A stretch of DNA of 12,314 nt from Planctomycetota bacterium (GTDB lineage Bacteria; Planctomycetota; Planctomycetia; Gemmatales; Gemmataceae): the NCBI GenBank assembly GCA_018970845.1, contig JAGWVO010000075.1, positions 1 to 12,314 on the forward strand, written 5' to 3'. Within the stretch, counting starts at the first letter, position 1. Each line of letters starts with the position of its first letter. Below, piece after piece: positions 6,886-12,314 of the stretch. Position numbers and translations under genes: made by a program. The notes under the pieces were generated by a model. That model worked only from the letters and a program-made list of their open reading frames with translations. It was not told the origin of the DNA and did no database searches.

Positions 6886-7745
6886 TGGATCGCCGCGCCT
6901 TTTCCGCCACCGCGATTGCCGCCACCACGGCCAGCCTTTCCCCCGGGGCCGACACCAAGGCGCCGAAGCTTAAAAAGGCCGTGAAGTTCGGCATGATCGG
7001 CATCAAGGGATCGGTTGAGGAGAAATTCAAGCTCGCCATGGCCTGCGGCTTTCCGGGCGTGGAACTCGACAGCCCGTCGAACATCGATCGCGACGAGGTG
7101 GTCAAGGCCCGTGATAAAACCGGCATGGTGATCCACGGGGTGGTGGATTCCATCCACTGGAAGGATACCCTTTCCAGTCCCGACGAGGCGACCCGGGCCC
7201 GCGGCCTTGCCGGACTGCGCACGGCCATCGCGGATTGCAAGCTTTACGGCGGCACCACGGCGCTGCTGGTGCCGGGAGTCGTCAACAAGGAGGTCGATTT
7301 CGACACATGCTGGAAGCGCTCGACCGAAGAGGTGAAGAAAGCGCTGCCCGACGCCGAGAAGCACGGCGTGAAAATCGCCATCGAGACTGTGTGGAACAAC
7401 TTCATCACCACACCCGAGCAACTCGTCAAGTATGTCGACCAGTTCCAAAGCCCATTCGTGGGGGCCTATTTCGACATCAGCAACATGATCAAGTACGGCG
7501 TGGCCCCCGCCGACTGGATCCGCGCGCTGGGCAAGCGGATGCTCAAGTTCGACTTCAAGGGATACAGCAAATCCAAGCAGTGGGTTGGAATCGGGGAGGG
7601 TGATGAAAACTGGCCCGATGTCCTCAAGGCGCTTGCCGAAGTGGGATACACCGGTTGGGCCACGGCCGAGGTGGGGGGAGGCCCCGAGGCCAAGCTGCGC
7701 GACATCGCGGCCCGCATGGACAAGGTGCTGGGGCTGGCGGGCTGA
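6882..7745 (+). CDS. Sugar phosphate isomerase/epimerase-like TIM-barrel protein, Tat-exported
   Basis: A 287-residue member of the xylose isomerase-like TIM-barrel family (AP endonuclease 2 superfamily). The N-terminus MMDRRAFSATAIAATTASLS has a twin-arginine motif and a hydrophobic stretch, so it is probably exported folded by Tat, as is common for planctomycete members. The barrel starts near residue 34 (VKFGMIG). Likely metal ligands are Glu168 (IAIETVWNN), Asp198 (AYFDISN) and Glu263 (TAEVGGG). The strand that usually carries a His (HLKD-type) reads LKFDFKGY here, with Asp224 in its place. The substrate is unknown; hydroxypyruvate isomerase or inosose-type chemistry is possible. The start overlaps the methyltransferase stop (ATGA), with GGAAG 8 nt upstream; an adjacent ATG at 6885 is equally usable. 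The stop codon lies in the loop of a perfect hairpin. Confidence 0.85.
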   Translation: MMDRRAFSATAIAATTASLSPGADTKAPKLKKAVKFGMIGIKGSVEEKFKLAMACGFPGVELDSPSNIDRDEVVKARDKTGMVIHGVVDSIHWKDTLSSPDEATRARGLAGLRTAIADCKLYGGTTALLVPGVVNKEVDFDTCWKRSTEEVKKALPDAEKHGVKIAIETVWNNFITTPEQLVKYVDQFQSPFVGAYFDISNMIKYGVAPADWIRALGKRMLKFDFKGYSKSKQWVGIGEGDENWPDVLKALAEVGYTGWATAEVGGGPEAKLRDIAARMDKVLGLAG

Positions 7746-7753
7746 AGCCCGCC
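7736..7753. repeat. Perfect 7-bp palindrome over the isomerase stop codon (terminator or REP-like)
   Basis: GGCGGGC (7736-7742) and GCCCGCC (7747-7753) flank a TGAA loop that contains most of the TGA stop codon (7743-7745). The RNA hairpin would be very stable. No T-run follows (TAATCAAC), so it is not a textbook intrinsic terminator. Palindromes of the GCGGGCT-n-AGCCCGC type are a common form of dispersed REP-like element in bacterial genomes; only one copy is visible in this window. Confidence 0.45.
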
Positions 7754-7874
7754 TAATCAACATGGGGGTCCCCGCCCCCCGGCGCAGCAATAGGACGAAT
7801 GGACTAATTCAAACGGGCAGGAGGACGGCCAACCCCAACCCGGCATTGCCGGGGTGATGGCCCATAGCCAGTCT
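7746..7874. other. Convergent intergenic region with several palindromes, no gene
   Basis: These 129 bp separate the plus-strand sugar block from the minus-strand operon. I see no start codon with a usable frame. Contents are the right arm of the stop-codon hairpin, a G5/C5 stem-loop at 7764-7779 (GGGGG, six-base loop, CCCCC), a less structured stretch at about 7790-7830, and a CCCGGC-ATT-GCCGGG hairpin at 7839-7853. Confidence 0.6.
7839..7853 (-). terminator. Candidate terminator hairpin for the guaA-to-CDGSH operon
   Basis: CCCGGC (7839-7844) and GCCGGG (7848-7853) form a perfect 6-bp GC stem with a 3-nt loop. It begins 21 bp past the CDGSH gene stop, reading the minus strand. The downstream minus-strand sequence is GTTGGGGTTGG rather than a T-run, so efficient intrinsic termination is uncertain. 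It could also serve transcripts arriving from the left. Confidence 0.35.
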
Positions 7875-8099
7875 TCAGGCCACCGGCGGAGTCGCCTTCT
7901 CGCACGCGGTGAACCCCATGGCCTTGTGGGATCCGTCGCAGAAAGGCCGGTTCTTGGTTGCGCCACAGCGGCACAAGGCCACCACTTCCTTGCCGGGTGG
8001 AATGGGGAACGGATTGCCATCGGCGTCCACCACCTGCACCGTTGCCGGCATCACCAGCGGGCCGTTGTCCCGACACCTGATCGTGAAAGGCTGCGACAT
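7875..8099 (-). CDS. CDGSH iron-sulfur domain protein
   Basis: A 74-residue cytoplasmic protein with one CDGSH domain: CRCGATKNRPFCDGSH near residues 43-58. The three Cys and one His are the ligands of a redox-active 2Fe-2S cluster. The N-terminal half is a small strand-rich segment (TIRCRDNGPLVM, VQVVDADGNPFPIPPGKE) typical of bacterial single-domain members. These are linked to redox or iron-sulfur homeostasis, but the partner is unknown. The ATG at 8099 is preceded by GAGGT (8107-8111) with 7-nt spacing. It is the last gene of the minus-strand run, 36 bp after the putative lipoprotein gene. Longer frames nearby are shadows. Confidence 0.9.
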   Translation of the reverse strand: MSQPFTIRCRDNGPLVMPATVQVVDADGNPFPIPPGKEVVALCRCGATKNRPFCDGSHKAMGFTACEKATPPVA

Positions 8100-8135
8100 G
8101 ATCTTTACCTCGTTGTTTCCGATGGATTGAACCCA

Positions 8136-8831
8136 TCAATCAGCATAGAAGTCATCGCGTGTCGGATGGGCGGTGAATTTCCATGAAACCCTTCGGCCCA
8201 GGTAGTCCATGAACATCTGGCGGAATTCCGAAGGGCTCTTGTCCGCGGAGGTCATCTGGATCCGTGATTCCCGGGGATAGCTGCATGTGAAGGCCTGGGG
8301 CGGGCGGGAATCGTCGGGATTCTTCACATCGACCAGCGATATGGTCATGTCCGCCTTGCCCCGGTAGAGCGTTCCGCCTGATCCCTGTTCGTAAAGTCCA
8401 AGACTGTTGATCTCGAGGTAAATCACCCAGTCGGCGCCAAAATGCTTGCCGATGTCAGCCAGTTCCTCGTCCTTCCAGTCCGGATGGGTGGTCTTGTAGT
8501 CCTCGATTTTCCGCTGATGGACCAGCGTGATCTTTTCCTTGTTGACCTCGGCCAATTGCTTGATGTGCCTTTCCACCGAATGCGTCAGTTCCCGGTCGCA
8601 GTTGGCGAATTCCGGCCGAAGGTCGAGACGGTGGTAAGTGAGGAGCACGACCTTGCGCTCATCCTTCTTGTTGGGCGCCGCGATCTTCTGGATTTCCGCC
8701 TGATGCTTCGGATCTTCCATGCAGAAGAGGAAGTAAGGCACGGCCGCGAGGTTGCAGCCCGTCGTGCCCGTCAAGGCGCAGGCCGCCAACGCGCAGGATG
8801 CCAGGTTGCGCCACCATCTTGCCAACGCCAT
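8136..8831 (-). CDS. Putative lipoprotein of unknown function
   Basis: A 231-residue protein with an N-terminal signal (MALARWWRNLASCALAACAL) followed by TGTTGC, a near-lipobox placing the lipid on Cys26. It is therefore probably membrane-anchored and faces the periplasm. After the anchor (NLAAVPYFLF) comes a soluble domain with an alternating strand/helix pattern: RKVVLLTYHRLDL, HSVERHIKQLAEVN, ITLVHQRKIEDY, DIGKHFGADWVIYLEI, YRGKADMTISLVDV. Locating an ageing or scarce component by strand (GADWVIYLEI, then MTISLVDV) resembles CsgG/LpoB-like periplasmic folds, but this is a guess from pattern. I associate this kind of protein with planctomycetes; no function is known to me. The ATG at 8831 is chosen because GGAGG lies 8 nt upstream; a GTG at 8846 would contain that site. 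It follows the DUF2752 gene by 21 bp. Confidence 0.75.
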   Translation of the reverse strand: MALARWWRNLASCALAACALTGTTGCNLAAVPYFLFCMEDPKHQAEIQKIAAPNKKDERKVVLLTYHRLDLRPEFANCDRELTHSVERHIKQLAEVNKEKITLVHQRKIEDYKTTHPDWKDEELADIGKHFGADWVIYLEINSLGLYEQGSGGTLYRGKADMTISLVDVKNPDDSRPPQAFTCSYPRESRIQMTSADKSPSEFRQMFMDYLGRRVSWKFTAHPTRDDFYAD

Positions 8832-8839
8832 GGCCCGAT

Positions 8840-8844
8840 CCTCC
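8840..8844 (-). promoter_or_regulatory. Ribosome binding site fixing the putative lipoprotein start
   Basis: GGAGG on the minus strand lies 8 nt before the ATG at 8831. The alternative GTG at 8846 overlaps this site, so it is unlikely to be the start. Confidence 0.7.
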
Positions 8845-8852
8845 ACGACCGA

Positions 8853-9332
8853 TCAACCGGCGCCGGCCAGCTTCCAGGCGACAACCCAGAGCCAGCGCAA
8901 GAGCAGGAGCGGCAGGAAGAAGGCCACGGAAGCCAGCGCCCACCGTTCCAGCGACCCGACCACCGGAAGCCTTCCCGCGACGGCCCCGAACAAGGCCATG
9001 GGAATCGCCCCCGCGCAGTAAAGCGCCATCAGGGTGCCCGCTCCATTGGCTCGCCAGGATCCCGCCAGATCGCCATGCATGAGCAGCGCGAAACTGGTGG
9101 TCATGCCACAGGAGGGACACGGGAGGCCGCTCATGACCAAAAACTGGCACGATGGCAAGCCCAGTTGCCGGTGCGTTCCCATCAACCGGGCCGCCCCCTC
9201 GGGCAGGGGTTCTCCAGCGTCATCCAAGTAGGGGTTGAGTGAAAAACCGACATAAAGAATAGCGGCAAGCAACAGCGCGCCCACTAGACATGCCAGGCGC
9301 TCGGGCCAAGAAACGGCTGGATGTTTCAACAC
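8853..9332 (-). CDS. DUF2752 family membrane protein
   Basis: A 159-residue integral membrane protein of the DUF2752 type, recognised by GLPCPSCGMTTSFALLMHGDL (about residues 69-89). Its Cys72 and Cys75 form the conserved CxxC, and the motif is followed by an H-G-D. Cys62 lies in the same extramembrane segment. Membrane segments are likely at about 13-31, 97-118 and 133-153. Function is unknown for the family; the CxxC could bind metal or be redox-active. The start is the GTG at 9332: an in-frame TGA lies two codons upstream, so no longer start exists. The Shine-Dalgarno is weak. The gene sits 42 bp after the acyltransferase gene and 21 bp before the putative lipoprotein, suggesting joint envelope function. 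Confidence 0.8.
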   Translation of the reverse strand: MLKHPAVSWPERLACLVGALLLAAILYVGFSLNPYLDDAGEPLPEGAARLMGTHRQLGLPSCQFLVMSGLPCPSCGMTTSFALLMHGDLAGSWRANGAGTLMALYCAGAIPMALFGAVAGRLPVVGSLERWALASVAFFLPLLLLRWLWVVAWKLAGAG

Positions 9333-9374
9333 GGCTCAACGCCCGGGGGGGCAACGGCCTTGCCGGCGGCCCGA

Positions 9375-10070
9375 TCAGGCTGCCCGGCGACCGTGGTCTT
9401 CCGCCGTGATCTTACCTTCGAGGATATCCTCAGCCATGCGGTTGGCTGACTCGAGTTCGGCTTCCAGGGTTTGCCTCCAGGCCTCAAGGCCTTCCCGGTC
9501 GAGGTTTTCAGGCACCACAACCGCCTGGCCCGTCACCAGCACGACGCGGCTGAAGGGCCAAGGAAGCATGAACCTGTCCCATGAGCCGAAACGGTGGGCG
9601 CAAGAACAGGCAACCCCGAAGGGAACCACCGGCAGGCCCGTTTTCGAGGCCAGGAAGGCGGCACCCTGCTGCATCTCGCGACGGGGGCCCCGCGGGCCAT
9701 CGGGAGTGATCGCCAAATGCGCCACCTTGCCCAAAGACACCATCTCGCGCACCGCCTCGGCTCCGCCACGCGTGCTGGATCCGGCAACCGTCTGGAATCC
9801 CAACTGCCGGCAGGCGGAGGAGATCATCTGGCCGTCAGCATGCTTGCTGATCAAGACCCATATGTCGGGCCGGGCATAGCGGCTTGCCGGAACCAGGATG
9901 TGCTCATGCCAGAAGGCGTAAATGTATCGCTCGCCATCGCGAAGGTTCGCCGGTTCATAATCCGGGCCGGAAGGGGCGTAACGGAACCTGATGGTGCGCA
10001 TCCAGGTGCGGATGACCTGGGCGATGAACCAGGCGGCGATTGCGACAAGCCATGGATGCCTGATCTTCAT
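9375..10070 (-). CDS. Lysophospholipid acyltransferase family protein (DUF374)
   Basis: A 231-residue protein of the LPLAT/DUF374 family, expected to acylate a lipid or lipid A-like precursor at the inner membrane. A hydrophobic N-terminal helix (about 7-20) is followed by an aromatic/basic stretch. Family landmarks: FWHEH (His55 of the H-E motif, compared with HX4D in other LPLATs), LISKHADGQMI (74-83), GSSTRGG (97-103), and ITPDGPRGPRREMQQG (121-136), the strongest DUF374 signature. The C-terminus is helical and charged. I chose the ATG at 10070, 20 bp after the dapF stop. A GTG at 10103 in the same frame would overlap the end of dapF and add 11 residues. The acyl acceptor cannot be told from the sequence. 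Confidence 0.88.
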   Translation of the reverse strand: MKIRHPWLVAIAAWFIAQVIRTWMRTIRFRYAPSGPDYEPANLRDGERYIYAFWHEHILVPASRYARPDIWVLISKHADGQMISSACRQLGFQTVAGSSTRGGAEAVREMVSLGKVAHLAITPDGPRGPRREMQQGAAFLASKTGLPVVPFGVACSCAHRFGSWDRFMLPWPFSRVVLVTGQAVVVPENLDREGLEAWRQTLEAELESANRMAEDILEGKITAEDHGRRAA

Positions 10071-10090
10071 GCGGAAAGTTCCGGGATGAT

Positions 10091-10927
10091 TCAGCCCGGC
10101 CACTCACCCACAAAAACCTCGGTGGCCGGGCCGGTCATCAAAACATGATTGGTTTCCCGAGACCACTCCAATTGCAGGTTGCCCCCCAGCAACCGCCCCT
10201 CGCAGGCGCGATCCAGCCGATGGGTGATGGCCCCGGCCACGGCTACGGCACAGGCCCCGGTGCCGCAGGCGAGGGTTTCACCCGAACCGCGCTCCCAGAC
10301 CCGCATCTGGAACGCTGATCGCGACAGCACCTTCACGAACTCGATGTTGGCGCGGCGGGGAAATGCCGGATGCCGTTCCAGAACCGGTCCGGCCTGATGC
10401 ACCAACGCGTCGGTGATCTCATCGACGAAAACCACCGCGTGCGGATTGCCCATCGAAACGCAAGTGGCGCGCAAGACTCCCAGCGGGCTTTCCAAGGGCA
10501 CTTCGGTCGGAGGGGTTCCGGTGAGCGTGGTGGGAATGGAGGCGGCGTCGAGGATCGGCTCACCCATGTCAACGGTGACGCCATCCACCAATCCGGCCTT
10601 GAGATGAAGGTCGAGGGTCAACACGCCGCGACCTGTTTCAATGGCCAACCGCGGTTTCCTGGCGATGCCATGGTCGTAAACCAGCTTGGCGACGCACCTC
10701 ACGCCGTTGCCGCACATCTCCGATTCGCTGCCATCGGCATTGAACATCCGCATGCGGGCATCGCCCTTGTCGGAGGGACAAACGAGGATGAGGCCGTCGC
10801 CGCCGATGCCGAAGTGGCGGTCGGAGACTTGGCGCGCCAACGCGGCGGGGTCGGCGGGAACAGGTTGGCGAACGCAATCGACATACACATAGTCGTTGCC
10901 GATGCCGTGCATCTTGATGAATCGCAT
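10091..10927 (-). CDS. dapF: Diaminopimelate epimerase
   Basis: Interconverts LL- and meso-diaminopimelate in the cytoplasm, the penultimate step of lysine synthesis and the source of the meso-DAP peptidoglycan cross-linking residue. The 278-residue length is typical. Visible motifs: KMHGIGNDYVYVD (5-17), RHFGIGGDGLI (37-47), MFNADGSESEMCGNGVRC (61-78) with catalytic Cys72, GNPHAVVFVD (160-169), WERGSGETLACGTGACA (211-227) with catalytic Cys221. Both active-site cysteines are present, so the enzyme should be active. This is a two-base, cofactor-independent racemase. The ATG at 10927 has only a weak GGGG about 11 nt upstream. The gene lies 20 bp after guaA and 20 bp before the acyltransferase, within the minus-strand operon. 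Its presence suggests DAP-type peptidoglycan or at least lysine synthesis by the DAP route. Confidence 0.96.
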   Translation of the reverse strand: MRFIKMHGIGNDYVYVDCVRQPVPADPAALARQVSDRHFGIGGDGLILVCPSDKGDARMRMFNADGSESEMCGNGVRCVAKLVYDHGIARKPRLAIETGRGVLTLDLHLKAGLVDGVTVDMGEPILDAASIPTTLTGTPPTEVPLESPLGVLRATCVSMGNPHAVVFVDEITDALVHQAGPVLERHPAFPRRANIEFVKVLSRSAFQMRVWERGSGETLACGTGACAVAVAGAITHRLDRACEGRLLGGNLQLEWSRETNHVLMTGPATEVFVGEWPG

Positions 10928-10947
10928 GTCGGGCTACCCCGTCCTGG

Positions 10948-12314
10948 TCATTCCCACTCGATGGTGGCGGGAGGCTTGCTGGAAATGTCGTAAACCACGC
11001 GGTTGACGCCGCGCACCTCGTTGACAATCCGGGTGGAGACGCGTGAGAGAAGCTCGTGGGGCAGCGGACTTGGCGCCGCGGTCATGAAGTCGTCGGTATC
11101 GACGGCGCGGATGGCGATGGTCTCGTCGTAGGTGCGGCCGTCTCCCATCACGCCGACGGACCGCACGGGAAGCAGCACGGCGAACGCCTGCGAAGTCTTG
11201 CGGTACCAACCCGCCTGACGGAGTTCCTGAAGGAAGATATCGTCGGCTTTCCTGAGGATGGCCAGCCTTTGGGCCGTGACTTCCCCGAGGCAGCGAACCG
11301 CCAGGCCCGGCCCGGGAAAAGGGTGGCGCCAGACCATGTCCTCGGGGAGGCCGAGTTCCAGGCCAAGCCTGCGAACCTCGTCCTTGAAGAGGTCGCGCAA
11401 TGGCTCGACGAGTTGAAATCCGAGTTTTTCCGGAAGGCCGCCCACATTGTGATGCGACTTGATCACCACGGCGGGTCCGTCCGGCGCGCCGCCGGATTCG
11501 ATCACATCAGGGTAGAGAGTGCCCTGGGCCAGGAAGCGGGCATCCTTCTCCCGTGAGGCCTCGTCGGCGAAGACATCGATGAACACATGGCCGATGATCC
11601 GCCGCTTTTGCTGGGGATCGGACATGCCGGCCAAGGCTCCAAGGAACCGTGCCGACGCATCGACAACGCGCAACTGTCCGCCGAAATGATTCTCAAAAGC
11701 GGCCCGCACCGATTCGACCTCACCCTGCCTCAGCAGACCGTTGTCGACGAAAATGCAGATGGCCTGCCTGCCGATGGCGCGGGCCAGCAGCGCCGCGCAC
11801 ACGGACGAATCCACCCCTCCCGAAAGTCCGCAGATCACCTGCTGGCCGCCGACGGAATCGCGTATCGAGGCGACCGCCGTCTCCAGGTAGTCGGTCATGG
11901 TCCAGCCGCCCGAACAGCGGCAGATTCCATAAAGGAAATTCTCGAGCACCAGGGCGCCCTGCGCGGTATGCGCCACTTCCGGGTGGAACTGAAGTCCCCA
12001 AACCGGAAGCCTCGAGTGGCGGGCGCCGGCCAAGGGGCAGGTGGCGCTGCTGGCGAGCGGCACCCACTCACCCGCCCCCGGCATGACCTGGTCGCCATGG
12101 CTCATCCAGACAACCGTTTTGGGGGAGACTCCCTTGAAAAGCGGATCCTCCCCGGCGGAGACGCTCATTTCCGTGCGGCCGAACTCGCGGTGGTCGGCGC
12201 GCCTCACCTCGGCGCCCAGGGAATGGCAGGCGGCCTGCATGCCATAACAGATGCCAAGAACCGGTATGCCAAGCTGGAAAATTCCTGGATCAATCTGGGG
12301 TGAACCGGCGTCGT
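10948..12314 (-). CDS. guaA: GMP synthase (glutamine-hydrolysing), N-terminus off the edge
   Basis: Converts XMP to GMP using glutamine and ATP in the cytoplasm. The frame runs off the right edge; about 454 codons are visible, and roughly 60-70 N-terminal residues are missing against the usual length of about 525. The true start lies beyond 12314, so an ATG at 12240 is internal. Reading from the edge: DAGSPQIDPGIFQLGIPVLG, then ICYGMQ with the amidotransferase nucleophile Cys (codon 12247-12249), the GLQFHPEV motif with the catalytic His and Glu (about 11977-11998), then the ATP-pyrophosphatase PP-loop SGGVDSS (about 11803-11823). The C-terminal dimerisation domain (about 10951-11350) ends normally in PPATIEWE. 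All key residues visible are intact. It is the most upstream gene seen of the minus-strand run. Confidence 0.96.
   Translation of the reverse strand, partial: DAGSPQIDPGIFQLGIPVLGICYGMQAACHSLGAEVRRADHREFGRTEMSVSAGEDPLFKGVSPKTVVWMSHGDQVMPGAGEWVPLASSATCPLAGARHSRLPVWGLQFHPEVAHTAQGALVLENFLYGICRCSGGWTMTDYLETAVASIRDSVGGQQVICGLSGGVDSSVCAALLARAIGRQAICIFVDNGLLRQGEVESVRAAFENHFGGQLRVVDASARFLGALAGMSDPQQKRRIIGHVFIDVFADEASREKDARFLAQGTLYPDVIESGGAPDGPAVVIKSHHNVGGLPEKLGFQLVEPLRDLFKDEVRRLGLELGLPEDMVWRHPFPGPGLAVRCLGEVTAQRLAILRKADDIFLQELRQAGWYRKTSQAFAVLLPVRSVGVMGDGRTYDETIAIRAVDTDDFMTAAPSPLPHELLSRVSTRIVNEVRGVNRVVYDISSKPPATIEWE

Noticed and set aside
6711..7790. A 359-residue minus-strand frame opposite the isomerase
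   Set aside because: It is the antisense shadow of a gene with a Tat signal and metal ligands, and it crosses the palindromic intergenic region.
10948..12240. guaA as a truncated gene starting at the ATG at 12240
   Set aside because: The frame continues upstream to the window edge and encodes the conserved stretch leading to the amidotransferase Cys. The gene is cut by the window, not broken.

Overview
This 12.3 kb GC-rich window holds ordinary chromosomal metabolism and envelope genes, tightly packed on both strands. There is no phage, transposase, CRISPR array or RNA gene. The mix suggests a planctomycete, perhaps a Gemmatales-like one. The clues are a twin-arginine-tagged sugar phosphate isomerase, a DUF2752 membrane protein, a DUF374 acyltransferase, a lipoprotein of a type I associate with planctomycetes, and dapF-guaA linkage. 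This placement is inference from gene content; another PVC-group lineage is possible.

Layout. (1) Positions 1-2862, plus strand: the tail of a membrane protein, an LDH-like malate dehydrogenase (mdh), a small acidic unknown protein, and an unrecognised aldolase-type TIM-barrel protein with a Cys-rich C-terminus. Gaps are short or overlapping, so this is probably one operon. (2) Positions 2929-4622, minus strand: a zinc/manganese-type ABC substrate-binding lipoprotein (znuA-like) and its ATPase (znuC-like), overlapping by 4 nt. No permease gene is present. (3) A 122-bp divergent promoter region (4623-4744) carries a 19-bp inverted repeat. (4) Positions 4745-7745, plus strand: aldose 1-epimerase, an RsmC/RlmG-like methyltransferase and a Tat-exported sugar phosphate isomerase-like protein, joined by two ATGA overlaps. 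(5) A 129-bp convergent gap (7746-7874) contains palindromes, one of which overlaps the preceding stop codon. (6) Positions 7875-12314, minus strand, transcribed right to left: guaA (N-terminus off the edge), dapF, DUF374 acyltransferase, DUF2752 membrane protein, putative lipoprotein and a CDGSH iron-sulfur protein. Gaps of 20-42 bp suggest a single operon.

Functionally, the left block touches central carbon metabolism (malate/oxaloacetate and a possible aldolase reaction), the middle blocks metal uptake and sugar handling, and the right block GMP synthesis, lysine/peptidoglycan precursor synthesis and envelope lipid work. No convincing new system is visible. The best leads are the Cys-rich TIM-barrel protein, the permease-less Znu pair, the divergent palindrome, and the uncharacterised lipoprotein/DUF2752 pair.
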